A stretch of 64,000 bases of DNA, from NCBI RefSeq assembly GCF_000002875.2, contig NC_009403.2:64501-128500 (forward strand). The letters run 5' to 3'. Below the pieces are notes generated by a model. It had not been told where the DNA came from, did no database searches, and saw only the letters and a program-made list of their open reading frames with translations. The DNA is from Leishmania infantum JPCM5. Lineage: Eukaryota > Euglenozoa > Kinetoplastea > Trypanosomatida > Trypanosomatidae. Made by a program: the position numbers and the translations under genes. Of this stretch, positions 38,198-49,561 are shown in pieces. The first letter of the stretch is position 1, and the number at the start of each line of letters is the position of its first letter.

Positions 38198-41100
38198 ATG
38201 CGCGACGAAGTCCGTGATGATGGCCTACATGCAACGCCGCCGTCGAGCAGTTGTGACAGCCACAATGGCAGTCATGTCCTCCATGACCCAGAGCTGCTTG
38301 ACTTGATGGAGGCTGCGGAGGATACGGCGCTGTTCTTCCGCGTTCGATCCGACTACAGCGAGGCACCGCCTTCCAACAATGAAATCGCTTTTAGCATGTC
38401 AGAGCAAAAGCCCACCGCCGCGAGCACAGACGGCCCGGCAACCGTCGATATACCTGCCGCAGCGTCGCTGCCTTGCCTGCCCACTTCGCTCCTCGTTGGC
38501 GGATCGCTGTTTGTGCGTGAGACTCCGGTGCCGTCGCCCGCTGCCATAGCGCACGGCAAGACGTCATCTCCCTTCGGAGCGGCGGGTGTCCCAGCTGGCT
38601 CGGTCCTCTGCCCTTTCACGCGCGGCTTTGTCTCCATGTGCTCGCCACACTGGGGCCACCTGTGCGCTGTCGGTTTCAGAGTTCGTATGTCGCTGCACGG
38701 TGGCAGGCGTGTGGTGCTACAGAAGCCGCACCTACTGCTAGCCCGCGCACGTCAGCTGCAGGATTGCACCATGCAAGACAGCCTCAGGATACCCAGCAAG
38801 TCGACGCAGCCTCACAGCGCCAGCTCTGCGAAGACGCTCAAGGGCTCTAGGTGCACGGAGACGAGAAAGAGGCGTCCAGCAGCGCTTTTCCAGATGTGGG
38901 GCTGGAGCCCGCACCTGCAGCAGACTCTCGGCGCCACATTGTGCTCGGCCCCACTGGAGAGCGTGGCCGCCTTCCGTGCTGCGGTAGAGGCAAATATGCT
39001 CACTGGAGGCTTCTGTAAAGGCGCACAACTCATACCAGTCGCGGGGGCTCGTGGCAGTCGTGCGGTGATGCCAGCTCCTTTCAGCTTAGGGCAGCGCACC
39101 ACGTCCGTGAGAGATGGAACCCGAGAAGGACAGGCAGCGGCGCGCTGCCCGTGGAACACCCGATGCCGCGTCCTGCAGCCCCCCTCCTCCTTGAGGCTGG
39201 GCTGCTCGTCTACAAGCGCGGCCGCGTCGTGGGTCACCGCGTCGGCATCTGAGCCGATGGGATCGCCGCCGAAACTCCCGCATCCGTGGCATGCGTGGAC
39301 AGAAGCCCACACGGACCGCCCCACGTTGCGGCTATTCGGCCTACCCGCCTCGGTGCGCGCTGCTTTTCTCGACGTTCCTTTCCCCTCGCCCTCCACATCC
39401 TCGTCGTCGCCGACTCCAGCAGCGCTGATGGAGGCCGCCTGCGGTGCCGCGCTGTCCCAGCTGGCGGGGCAGGTGCAAGATGCGGTGGAGCAGGGCCAGC
39501 TTGCCGCGACGTCGCGACTATACTTCTGCCCCCTCGCCCATGCCGTGGACTACAGTGGCACTCTTGACTTGCGTGCGTTTTCTGTGGAGTGGGGCCGGCG
39601 GCACTGCGACGGCGGTGGCGCATCCGCTGCGCCGCGAATAACAGCGGTACTCAGTGACTCGTGCCCTGTGCTATCGCTCGGAGCGGAGCTGCCCATAGGC
39701 GATGATGCTGATCCTCCTGATGCGGCGGCCGGACGCGCCGCTTCCACTCCGCCGCTGAGAGTGGTCTTCTTCAGCAACGCCCACATGCTGTCGAAGCGAG
39801 CGATTCGCCGCTTACTAGATCAATGGACCCGGAATGGAGCGTCAGTGCGCAAGCTACGCCAGCAGCAGCAGCGCGCGCGGGCCGGGCCGCGCGAGTGGCG
39901 CACGCTCATGGGTAGCCGCCTGCTTCTTCCGCTTGATGCCGCGGCCATCCTGCCCCACGTCCGAAGTCTCTCGACTCCCTTCGGCGACGTACAGGCCGTC
40001 TTTATTGGTTACACGGCAAGCCAAGGCCCTGTCGAGGGGGCGAAGGTGATGAATCCGCCATCTGATGTGGGTAAGCATGCGCCACTTCCTCTGCCGGTGT
40101 TACCATCATCAACAACGCCTGTAGGCTTCCCCGTGCGCGTCGAGCTTGCGGTGAGCGCGAGCGCGCATTCGGACTTGCTTCATGTCGAGGAACCCCTCTC
40201 CGCTGCTCTGCTCCGTGCATCCACCCTCTATCGCAGGTGCCTCGACGCAGCACAGCGTCGTGAGTTGGTGGAGGCGGTGGTGCAGAGCACTGTGGATGGC
40301 GCGCCAGCGGGAGCCGTCTTCGCAAAGCGGGAGTCACAGCGACTCTCTAGTGGTCGCATTTTATCCGAAACCAGTAAAGTGCCCCTAACTAGCACTCAAG
40401 GTCGCCTGCAGCTGCACGAGGCGTGCGAGGCTGCGCTGTCGCTCTTATCCCCACTGGAAGGCTTCCTGCACCCACACCTCGGCACTGAGGGAACTGGCGG
40501 CAACCGTCCTGCGAGGGACGACGACGTCGTGTCGCTGCTTGTCATGTACCCACTCTTGAGCACCGTGCGCATTCGCCACGTACTGCTAAGCGCTTTTCAC
40601 GTACGTGTCACGCCGACCTCCACCGCAGGTGATGAGGCTCCATCGACTGTGGCTGCTGCTGCTGCTGCTGTCGATGGCCCCGTCGCAGCTGGGGAGATGG
40701 TGTGTGTGCGCGTCGGCAGCGACAGTGGCCCTGCCGGTGCCGCAACGGCGCCTCCCTCCAACCCCCGCGTCCGCTTTGTCGCGTCGCGCCGGCGCGCCAA
40801 TGAGAATGAGCAGCGGGAGTTTCATGCCCTGCTGCAGGCGGCGAAGGTGCGTGCCGCGGCGGAGGCCTCAGTGACGGCGACCCCTTCCTGTGTGCCGCGC
40901 GCACCGCTTCTTTTTCAAGCGTATGCCGCTCACGTGGAGCCTCCGGTGCTGCTGGGGTTGTGGACGCCGACGCTGCTCTTCCGGGCCCCGACTTTGGCGG
41001 ATATGATGGCGTTGCGCTGCTTCTTGTTAGAGCCACTCCGCGCCAGCTACGCAGCCTCGCACCGAACTCCTACAGATGCGCTGCATCGCGCCGGCTTCGC

Positions 41101-42733
41101 GGACGGCGGCGGTGGCGGTGACATGATCGCGCTTCGAGTGGATGATGTGGACGTCATTCACTTTGACTACGCCGACGGGGCAACGCGCCACAGGCGCACC
41201 CACCGCCTGTTTGGTGTCCGGGCATCCTTGTGCCCCGCATCTGCAGCTACACCGCCCCCGCGAACAGGAGCCGGCGCGGTGGGCGAGGAGAGTCTGCGGG
41301 ACGCGAGCGGCCGCAACCCCATCGCGCGCGAGCTGGCACTGTTGGAGACGCTGCTGCAGCAGTGTCTCAAGGAATGTGCGCGGACAGCGGCGTTTTTCCC
41401 GCTGTGGACGGAGCACCGCCGCTACGACGACGCCGCTCCCTGTGCTACCACGCACCAAAGCAGCGTGGCGGGCCCCATGACGAACCATGGCGATGGTGGC
41501 CCCGCAGGGCTCAACTTGCTGCCCTTCCCGTTCTTTCCCTCCAGCACCAATCACCGTCCCTTCCTCGACTTTCCTGGCGTGATGGAGTCGTTGGCGTCGT
41601 GGGCACCACGATCGACAGAGCTGCGCCTTTTGAGCTTGGCTGCGGCACAACGGCCTTCCCTCTCCCTGACGATCCGCAGTCGAGTGGTGCTGCTGGAGTC
41701 GGTGTACGTGCCGGAAAGCGACGAGGTGGACGCACCGGACGACGATGCCGAGAAGGTTGCAGCAAGGAGCGGGAGAAAGGGCCCAAACCGCGTGGTTGTT
41801 CGACGCGGGCAGGTGTGCGAGGTGGCCGGCTTTGTTCCCTGCGGCCTTCTCCTTGGCTGTGGAGCGGCGTCAACGGCGTCGGAGGGCGCCGGGGGATCCA
41901 GGAGCCGCGACGAGAGCGCTACGCGTCGGATGTCTCTTCCACCCCTCGTGCGGCAGCAGGTGGCTGGTTGGTCCCTCACTGAGCGGCGACTGATAGAGCA
42001 CTACATGGCACAGCAGCGGCACGCATCGGCCTTGCCGTTGCTGCGCTGTTGCGCCGCTTCCCAGCGCAGCTGGGAAGATCACCTGAGACAGCCGGGCACC
42101 AGCCTTTTCGTGCTTGCTCCACGCTGCACCGTTGTCGGCGGCTACCGCTCCCTTCACTACTACGGCCTGCCGCTGCTTCACCTGCCATTGCTCATCTTGG
42201 CTGGCGACTTAGCCCGCTCTCAGCCTTCCCACTCGGCCGTGAGCCCCTCCAAGCTGAGCAAGACCGCCCTAGGGTCTTGCATAGCGTCGCGCGCGTCTGC
42301 CTCGGACAGCGATATTGGCGTACCGCCAGCACTTCTCACCGCCACCTCGCCCTCGGCCTCCTTCGACTATGCCCTGCCTCATCTCTTTCACCCGCATCAC
42401 GCCGACCCGGCCAGCTGCAGGGCAACTCTGTGCTTGACATCACAGGAGCGACAGCAGGCCCTCGATCTACTCTTCGCACAACTGCGCAGCGCCACTGCCA
42501 CGGTCAGTGATGGCCCGAAAGCGGCTTGTGGAAACGACACCTCACCACGCTCTCCTATATCCTTTGTGGAGGACATTCTCTTTTCTGAAATGCCTGATGG
42601 CACTCGCAACGGGAAACCCGCGGATGCTGTTACTGCAGGTGACCGTAACAGCAGTGATGCGCACGCGGTGTTCACGCCACCAGTGTGCTGTCCGCTGCTG
42701 ACCGAACTGGCCCTCTACTCGCGCGTGCGGTAG
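38198..42733 (+). CDS. Large conserved-looking protein of unknown function (1511 residues)
   Basis: I do not recognise this product. It is a single open frame of 4.5 kb with the GC-rich third positions of its neighbours, so it is a real gene. There is no signal peptide and no clear membrane segment. Ordered-looking blocks alternate with Ala/Pro/Ser/Gly linkers. The clearest blocks are an acidic N-terminal helix with an L-F-F-R-V-R-S-D-Y segment (~45-55), a basic helical block after an F-F-S-N-A-H motif (~525-580), a helix rich in Arg and Leu (~670-700), a V-x-x-L-L-x-x-Y-P-L-L-S-T-V-R-I-R-H segment (~775-795) and a terminal cluster around 1380-1430. An acidic Asp/Glu patch lies near 1170. Cys residues are not arranged as zinc ligands. 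I saw no nucleotide-binding or catalytic motif. It may be a kinetoplastid-specific scaffold or a very divergent member of a known complex. The acceptor at 38144-38145 supports the start. Confidence 0.75.
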   Translation: MRDEVRDDGLHATPPSSSCDSHNGSHVLHDPELLDLMEAAEDTALFFRVRSDYSEAPPSNNEIAFSMSEQKPTAASTDGPATVDIPAAASLPCLPTSLLVGGSLFVRETPVPSPAAIAHGKTSSPFGAAGVPAGSVLCPFTRGFVSMCSPHWGHLCAVGFRVRMSLHGGRRVVLQKPHLLLARARQLQDCTMQDSLRIPSKSTQPHSASSAKTLKGSRCTETRKRRPAALFQMWGWSPHLQQTLGATLCSAPLESVAAFRAAVEANMLTGGFCKGAQLIPVAGARGSRAVMPAPFSLGQRTTSVRDGTREGQAAARCPWNTRCRVLQPPSSLRLGCSSTSAAASWVTASASEPMGSPPKLPHPWHAWTEAHTDRPTLRLFGLPASVRAAFLDVPFPSPSTSSSSPTPAALMEAACGAALSQLAGQVQDAVEQGQLAATSRLYFCPLAHAVDYSGTLDLRAFSVEWGRRHCDGGGASAAPRITAVLSDSCPVLSLGAELPIGDDADPPDAAAGRAASTPPLRVVFFSNAHMLSKRAIRRLLDQWTRNGASVRKLRQQQQRARAGPREWRTLMGSRLLLPLDAAAILPHVRSLSTPFGDVQAVFIGYTASQGPVEGAKVMNPPSDVGKHAPLPLPVLPSSTTPVGFPVRVELAVSASAHSDLLHVEEPLSAALLRASTLYRRCLDAAQRRELVEAVVQSTVDGAPAGAVFAKRESQRLSSGRILSETSKVPLTSTQGRLQLHEACEAALSLLSPLEGFLHPHLGTEGTGGNRPARDDDVVSLLVMYPLLSTVRIRHVLLSAFHVRVTPTSTAGDEAPSTVAAAAAAVDGPVAAGEMVCVRVGSDSGPAGAATAPPSNPRVRFVASRRRANENEQREFHALLQAAKVRAAAEASVTATPSCVPRAPLLFQAYAAHVEPPVLLGLWTPTLLFRAPTLADMMALRCFLLEPLRASYAASHRTPTDALHRAGFADGGGGGDMIALRVDDVDVIHFDYADGATRHRRTHRLFGVRASLCPASAATPPPRTGAGAVGEESLRDASGRNPIARELALLETLLQQCLKECARTAAFFPLWTEHRRYDDAAPCATTHQSSVAGPMTNHGDGGPAGLNLLPFPFFPSSTNHRPFLDFPGVMESLASWAPRSTELRLLSLAAAQRPSLSLTIRSRVVLLESVYVPESDEVDAPDDDAEKVAARSGRKGPNRVVVRRGQVCEVAGFVPCGLLLGCGAASTASEGAGGSRSRDESATRRMSLPPLVRQQVAGWSLTERRLIEHYMAQQRHASALPLLRCCAASQRSWEDHLRQPGTSLFVLAPRCTVVGGYRSLHYYGLPLLHLPLLILAGDLARSQPSHSAVSPSKLSKTALGSCIASRASASDSDIGVPPALLTATSPSASFDYALPHLFHPHHADPASCRATLCLTSQERQQALDLLFAQLRSATATVSDGPKAACGNDTSPRSPISFVEDILFSEMPDGTRNGKPADAVTAGDRNSSDAHAVFTPPVCCPLLTELALYSRVR

Positions 42734-44224
42734 ACCATCTCCAGCCCGTGCATGAGGGCCTCGACAACGCCGCGCTCGTTTCTAAGCGGCACACATGCGC
42801 GTGCGCTGAGAGGTAGTAGAGTACTGAAAAGGAGGAAAAATGAGCGTAGTCTTCATCGATTCAGCTATCCATTGGAGATCTCAGCGTGCAAATACATGCG
42901 CGTGCGTGCTCCTCACCACGCCGTGGCCTCCTTCCTTTTTTTTTCGGCGGGTGGGGAGAAGGGGGGCTGTAACGGGAACCGCCGTGCACTTGATAAGTGT
43001 CCTCCACTTTGTTGTTGACTGGATTGCTTCCCCACGTGCACGCCTCCCTCCTCTTCCCATTTCTCCCTCTGTTCTTCTCTGCTCCCATCGCTGAAGGGAC
43101 ACGGAGCGCATCTGCTCCTCTTGATCTGCTGCCGCTGCTGCTCTTCTTTTTTTTTTTGGATGGGGTGGCGGAGAAGGGGGCGCTCTCCTCTTTTTTTTTG
43201 TGGGCGCTCTCGTTGTGGACTTCAGGCCGCCTCGCCCCGACCCCGCCCCGCTTTTGGCTTGTCTCCCGTTCATGCAACGGAGGAAGAGAAGGCCACGCGA
43301 AAAAAAAAGATAATCAACGAGCGCCACGAAGAGCATTGTTCACCTCCACAGGTGTGCGCGGTTGTGTGGCGCGCCGTTGAGGCGAAGTGCGCTGGCCTCT
43401 GTGTGCATCTACGGTGCAGAAGGTGTGGACCAACGACGGATTGCTCACCACCCCGCATGGGTTCCTCTCTTTGCATCTCTCTCTCCCCTCGTGCTTGCGT
43501 GGCTTTTGCAGCTGGCGATGCCGCATCGGGTGCCGTGGCCTGCGCACGTGCGTTCGTGTGTTTCCTCTGCGCCTACCGGTGTCTGCGCCGTCACGACTCT
43601 CTCTTCGCTCTTCACTGTCTTGCACCCGTTCATCTCCCTCCCCCTCCCCATGCGCGCGTATCTGTGCGCATGTGCCAGCTGTGTAGTAGGGATAGTACGC
43701 GTGATCTCCTATTTTGGTTTGGCTGTGTATACCCTGTCTTTAGTGGGCGCGCTAGGGAACCATCTGTAGCACAGCGATTCCCCGGCTTGCACGACACACA
43801 CACACAAACACAGACACAGACACGCCCGGTCTTACTCAGGCGCACGTCGGTGTCGTCGAGCCAAGGATCTTTGGTGGCGAGTTTGAATTCACAGACAACG
43901 CAGGAGGATTGTCCTCTAGCTACACACACACACACACATACATATAGAGAAGGAATCTCGCGCCAAGGGAATCGGGCGAGCACGCGCACTTGTTGATCGC
44001 CACGCACAACCTCTTCCCCACCCAGCTCTCTCTGTTTCTCTCGTTCTCCCGGCGCTGCGCTTGCACATCCTCACATCGCTGCGGTCTGTCTCTACGCTGA
44101 GCCCCTTTTGATTTCCTTTCTGCCGTCTTGTCGCGTCTCTTCGCCTTCCTTCTCATCCCTCTACCCCCCAGGTCGCCCCCTTTCCGTCCTCTTACCCTTC
44201 GCCGCCGCCGACTGTCGCCGGCTG
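42734..44224. other. Intergenic spacer
   Basis: About 1.5 kb without a supported gene. T tracts at 43148-43157 and 43191-43199, short CA runs near 43795 and 43921, and a strong C/T tract ending at 44171 are visible. Confidence 0.6.
44100..44171 (+). promoter_or_regulatory. Pyrimidine tract and trans-splice acceptor for the first U-box/CCCH gene
   Basis: A ~70-base C/T-rich tract ends in CCCCCCAG with AG at 44170-44171, 53 bases before the ATG at 44225. It is one of the cleanest acceptors in the window. Confidence 0.65.
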
Positions 44225-45166
44225 ATGAAGTCCAACGTCGAGGCCGACGCCGCCGCGATGGGCCCCTATCACGGCAACGGCATGATGGCACCTGCCATGA
44301 GCGCGAACGAGCCAATGCAAGTGGTGTACAACCGCACACAGAAGCGCGTGCCGGTTTTCCGCGACAGCCTGATTATGTACGAGCAGCAGATGGTGCGGGT
44401 GATGGAGGAACTGCGCACGCTGACGATGGACGTGAATGCGCTGCGGGCGCATTACGAAGAGGCGCTCCAGGAGAAACTGTACATTGAGAACCTCGCGGCA
44501 CAGGCGGAGAAGCGCGTGCAGGACGTGAAGGAAATCGTGGACCGCTACGTTGGTGTCAAAGACGCGGTGGTAGCCAGCGACGGCTTCACGTATGAGCGGG
44601 AGACGATCTCCTCGTATATCGAAGGCTGCAAAGAGGCTGGCGGCACGCCGACGTCATACCAGACAGAGAAGCCGCTGACCTCGCTGCTGATCCCGAACCG
44701 CTCGCTCAAGACGCTGGTGGATCGCTTGGCGACGCTGCAGAAGGCGGAGCCGACGCCGCCGGCGCCGGCCGACCGCAACCCGGTGCAGCACCACTCGAAG
44801 TCGATGACGGCGGGCCGCGCAGGAAACGTCTCTATCAACCAGCACGAAGGCCAGCGGCGCAACATGCACGGCGGCGGAAAGGACAGCTCCGGCCCGGTGG
44901 AGCTGAACGCCAAGGGGGAACGAGTGCATCCGTGCATTCGTGTGTACGGGTACTGCAACTACAACGAGAGCTGCGCGTACGCGAAGTATCCGTACGATGC
45001 GTGCTTGTCGAATCTGAAGAACAAGTGCCGCTTCAAGAACCAGTGCCACGAGCGCCACGTCGAGTTCCGCGGCCCACTGGACGACTACGGTAACTGCGCT
45101 TCCACTAACCAGGGGCCTAACCAAGAGATCATTGCGTCCGAGCCCGTGGGGGAAGCGAACAAGTAG
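44225..45166 (+). CDS. U-box plus CCCH zinc-finger protein, upstream paralogue (ZC3H39/ZC3H40-like)
   Basis: The 313-residue product joins a U-box and a CCCH module and is a paralogue of 49671-50849. Residues ~45-105 are helical and probably coiled coil. The U-box (~108-175) has the Ser-Asp-Gly-x-Thr-Tyr-Glu-Arg core and the late L-x-x-N-x-x-L-x-x-L motif, but Ala replaces the usual Pro of the leading Asp-Pro-Val. From Cys237 comes a first finger-like set Cys-x6-Cys-x5-Cys with Lys where His is expected, then an intact Cys-x7-Cys-x5-Cys-x3-His finger ending near 278. The U-box is an E2-binding RING-like fold and CCCH fingers bind RNA. In T. brucei I recall ZC3H39 and ZC3H40 as a neighbouring pair controlling respiratory-chain mRNAs; this pair probably corresponds, but which is which cannot be told here. 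A TTG at 44108 would extend the frame into the pyrimidine tract and is not the start. Confidence 0.8.
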   Translation: MKSNVEADAAAMGPYHGNGMMAPAMSANEPMQVVYNRTQKRVPVFRDSLIMYEQQMVRVMEELRTLTMDVNALRAHYEEALQEKLYIENLAAQAEKRVQDVKEIVDRYVGVKDAVVASDGFTYERETISSYIEGCKEAGGTPTSYQTEKPLTSLLIPNRSLKTLVDRLATLQKAEPTPPAPADRNPVQHHSKSMTAGRAGNVSINQHEGQRRNMHGGGKDSSGPVELNAKGERVHPCIRVYGYCNYNESCAYAKYPYDACLSNLKNKCRFKNQCHERHVEFRGPLDDYGNCASTNQGPNQEIIASEPVGEANK

Positions 45167-46564
45167 ACTCCGTGTCTTTCATCTTGGGCGCTCCTCTGTC
45201 ACCCTCCGTCACCCTCTGCCACACGCACACAGACGCAGACGCAGACAGAAGTTAGTTGGCCAGAGAGGAGAAAGGCACCGCAGCCACCCTTGCCAGAGGG
45301 CCGCCCTTTTTCTTTGTCGCTTTAAAGGTTATATGTGTTGCATCTCTCTCTCTCTCTGCGCGTGCAAGATTGCTGCTCATGCCCCTCCCACTTCCTGTTG
45401 GATGCTTGCTGCTCTATTTCCGAGTGCGTGTGTGTGTGCGTGTATTCTCTGCTGTCGCCCGATTCAACGCCGGCATTTCTGCACCTCTCTCTCTCTCAGG
45501 GCGCCTCTTTGAGAAAGAAGCCGTTGTCTCCCCACGCCCACGCATCTGTTGTCTTTTCCAGCCGCCCCTTTGTTTTCGTTTCGCTTCTCTTTCTCTTCCC
45601 TTCCCCTCCCTTCTTCCTCCTCCTCACATCTCCTGTTCCGTGCTCGACGCGCTCTCGTTTCTTCGGCTCCTCTTCTCTCTCTCCTCCCGCGACCTGCGTG
45701 ACCGCTGCCCTGAGTGCTTCCTCTCTTGCCTGTTCTTTTACCGTGTGTGCGGAGTTGCATCCTCCTTCTCCTCCTTTTCACGCTTTTTTCGCTCCTCGAC
45801 TCCCCCCCCCACCCTTCCCAACTCGCGTCGCGTGGCTCTGGCTGCTCTCGCCTTCCTTTTCTTTCCATTGTCTTTCTGTGTGCGTGCTAGCCGCGCGCCC
45901 TTGTTGGCGTTTTCGGCCAGTGCGCGCTGGTAAGGCAGTAGCCTTATTGCGTGTATGCGTCGGCTGTGATGGCCGCGGTCTCGTGAAAGCGCTTCTTGCC
46001 GATGTGGTCGGCGAGATGAGGGGTGGGACGGGTTGTTGAGAGGAAGGATCACGGGCTGGGGTGAGTCGGTGACTCGGCAAAGACGACGCCTCGTCTAGTA
46101 CTGTTGCTCGAACAAACTCTTCTCCCCGTTCGGCCCTACGATAAACGACGTTTCTTTTTCCTGTGGTTGTCTCTCCTCCGTGTTGCGAGGCAACAAGAGG
46201 ACGTTCTTGCCCAGGCGCGCACGGGCACCTGCCCGCACTTCGGATGCCTTCAACCGCGGGCTACGAGCATCGACAGCATGGAGTGCAGATGGCGCGCTGC
46301 CCACTGCTGCGCTCGCGTTGTTGCGCCTCCGCCCCCGCCGGAGCCGCTGCCCTCCTGCCTGCGTCTGCTGTGAGGGCGTCCGGCCCGGCGTTGAGCCCGA
46401 TATGCTGCGTGTAATCCGTGGATCGCTCAAGGCTCGAAGCGCGCCTTCTTTATAATCTTGCCCACAGCGGCCTGATTGCGCACACCGCGCTCGCGCTGGG
46501 TGGGCTCCTCACTTGTCTGGTGTCCGCGGCTGCCCACCCCCTCTGCACTCTTAGAGGGACAGAG

Positions 46565-47519
46565 CACGGGCTCTCTGTGCGCAGTCGCATGCCTATGCAC
46601 AGGCCCCTTCGGCTGGCCACACCGACTCCTGTGGGAGGCGTGCGGATTCAGGAGAGGGTGGTGTGTCCCCTGCCGCCACAGACTCATGGCTGCGTCGCAC
46701 CTGCCGTGGCACGCGCGGGCAAGCCCCGAAGACGCGCCCCGGTGAAATGGGCGGAAGCGGAGGATGAAGACAGCGAGCCCCCGAGACAGCAACGCCGTCC
46801 TGAAACAGGCCCCACGATCTGAAAATGTGAGCACTGTGTGCACGCGCTGCCAGCCACAGCTGGCATGGTGCGTCGCATTCACGCAAGGCATCCAGAGGTC
46901 GGCAGAGCAAGGATGATGGACGGTGAAGGCGGGAAGAGATCCACACGAATGAACCCCCCCCCCCCCACACACACACAGTGCATGCGTGCGAAGCATGTGC
47001 GGCACGCCCTCCATCCGACCGTGTGGGCTGACGCGGCGGGAAGCACGACGAGAACACGGCGAGCCGCGCCATCGAGTCCTCCCGGCTCGAATGTGGAGAG
47101 TCACTGCAGGATCTTGTGGAATGCCGTGGCTTGAGGCGACGGAGGGCGAAGCATGGCATGCGGCCCGGGCACAGGGACTCGGAGGGCCCTAGCCCGCAGC
47201 TGGCCAGCTTCCTGCTTGAACTCACCTGAGATGCACCTTGACCACCTCCTGTTATCCTCGCGGCGGACGCCACCGCTTCCGGCCTGGGGCTGGACCCTGG
47301 ACGCAGCCCTCTCGGATCAAGGCATGCCGTCCTCCCGCGTCTCCGCCTGGCGCTGATCGCGCAGCGCGTATCGGAGAAGGGGACGAGGAAGGGCGAGACG
47401 AGTCCGCACGACGCACGGCCCGATTCGACGGCAGCGACGGCTCGTCCTGGTGGACCAGGAGGTAGCCGTGGTGCAGCAGAGGTAGGCGAGCCTCGGTTGT
47501 GTCTGCGTGTGTATGTTTG
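46565..47519 (+). repeat. 955-bp direct repeat, copy A
   Basis: This stretch recurs at 51070-52024 in the same orientation with a constant offset of 4505 bases from first to last matching base. I compared the first ~370 bases, the last ~60 bases and the C13/(CA)5 run, and found no difference; open frames spanning the rest read the same in both copies. It is GC-rich, has a perfect 6-bp hairpin (46849-46864, 4-base loop) and shows no domain or SIDER2 block I recognise. Flanks differ abruptly at both ends. It lies about 1.4 kb after the first U-box/CCCH gene. Confidence 0.95.
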
Positions 47520-49499
47520 CTGACTTGTGCGTGGTGGAATGACATGTAAAGAAAAATGGTCTCCTGGTTCCTTCGACGCCAATGGATATGAGTGGGCAGA
47601 TGACCGTTCCTGTCAAACCAATAGTCTGTGTGTGGTGCTTCGCACCTGGAAAAGATGTTGGTGTGCTTTCATGGGACGTCGCTGGATGTCTCGCTGCTCC
47701 TCGCTTTACCTCTCGGGGTGTATTGGCGGTGTGCGTATGTTGTACTTGTGCTCGTTTTTTTTTTTGGTGTTGTGCCGTTGTGTTGTAACGCGCGCGACTC
47801 GGTCTTGTGGCCGTTTTTCTCTTTGGTTTCTTTGTTTCTGCCGGCGTGTGTGGTGCATAAGCGTGCGTGCGCACGTCCGTCCTTTGTCCGGGACGCGTTA
47901 CCTTGGTGCTTGTCGATGTGCACATGTATGTTGTCGTGTTGCATTTGTGTGCGTGTGTGTGTGTGTCTCTGTTGTTTGCTGGCGGGGTGCGTTCGTCTCT
48001 GTTCTGCTCTCTCCGCCCTGCGCTGTGTGTGTATGGGTGGGGCGAGAGAGGGAGTGGAAGCGAGAAGGCGAGAGTGAGAAGCACCGGAGGCGTTCTCTTT
48101 CTCTGTCTGTGCCCGTCTGTCCATTTTTTCGCGTGCGTGTGCGCGATTCGCCAACTTGGTGCTCTTTGCGTTTTTCGATCCCAATAACTACCGCGGAAAA
48201 AAAAGCAAATACCAGATTATCGCACGACGTTCATCGACAGCAAGTGAGGGTCAAGCACAGATGCCGACGTGGCGCTCTGGGGGAGCGCCTCGTATAAACT
48301 CATGCACCGATGCACGATGAGTCCGACGTGCTTGCACCCGCCAACACTCACCAACGCGAACACGAGTTCTACTTGGTGTGTATGTGAGCCCACAGGCAGA
48401 TACGTCTCTCCACGGTGGCGCGCCTTTGACCGCTGTCTTGCCACGTTGAGTGCGAGTGAAGGGCGAGAAGAGGCGCCGGAGAAGTGAGTCGGAGCTGTGG
48501 CAGGCTCTGTTCCTTTTGAAAGCCTTCGACAGGAGTGCAAGAGGGGGGAATGGTCGAGACAAAAGACAACACAAAACAGCGTGAGGAGGAGGAGTGCGTG
48601 AACCTACTCGCCGCCACTCGAATGGCATGCTGCAACAACCATCAGATCGTCTCCTTTACCCTCCCTCCCGCCTCCCCCCTCCCCCGTCCTGTTCGTCTAC
48701 ACGGCATTTTCGATGTCGAGGAAGTTGGCCATTGTAAGCGTTTGCTTTTTCCTTTTCCCCTGCCCTTCACGGCGTTCACGCGCACGTACACACGCGTGCT
48801 CCCATGATCGCTCAGAGCGACTGTGTACGCTAGCGGCCACCTATCACAACCACCGCCTCTCCATTTTGCCTTGCTATCTCTTGACTTGCGTTGTTCCTGT
48901 TTTGCGCAACACACGTGGCCATTCCCCCCTCGACACACCAACCGGGAATTTCTCTCTTTCTCACACACACACACACACAGAGGCGGGCGGACAGATACGT
49001 TTTGCTTTTCGTCGCGCGTGCGCGCCTTTCCTGTCTCGCCTCCTCCCTCCTCTGCTACTGACGAAGCGTAAAAAAAAGCGTTGAGCCTTCGACGGCACCA
49101 ATCAGGGGCAACAACGAAACAACGCGCGCGCTTAGAGAAGTACATAAGAAGTCTGAATCGACAGACACACCGACACGCATCAAGGAGTTCCTCCCTCCCC
49201 CTCCCCGAGCCATCACCTCACCCGCGTCAAACTCCCGCATCGCGCACGCGCTCTCTGTCTCTCGCTACCGCGCCCTGAATTGTCTCGCGCGCGTGTTCGT
49301 TTGGCAGTTCATTGCTCGCGCAAGTGCGTGACGACAAGCGCCCGCCCCCCTCCCCCTTCTCCCCTCCCTCCAGCCCATACCCACGGTGTCTTGTGTGTCC
49401 TTCTCTGTCCATCGATCTCTCTCTCTCTGTTTTCCCTCTCTCCTACGGAGTCGTGCCCGCTCGCCCGTTCGCCGCATCTCTCTTCTCGCATTTCCGAGA

Positions 49500-49561
49500 G
49501 CAACGACACCCCACCTCTCCCTTACCCACTCACTCCCCGCCCACTTCCTCGTGTGGCGCAG
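49500..49561 (+). promoter_or_regulatory. Pyrimidine tract and trans-splice acceptor for the second U-box/CCCH gene
   Basis: A C/T-rich tract ends in GCGCAG with AG at 49560-49561, about 110 bases before the ATG at 49671. Confidence 0.55.

Noticed and set aside
46593..47582. Minus-strand open frame of 329 codons in repeat copy A (226 codons in copy B at 51098-51778)
   Set aside because: Arg/Ser/His/Pro-rich with no family resemblance, runs into unique flanking sequence in different ways, and opposes the transcription direction; explained by GC-rich DNA.
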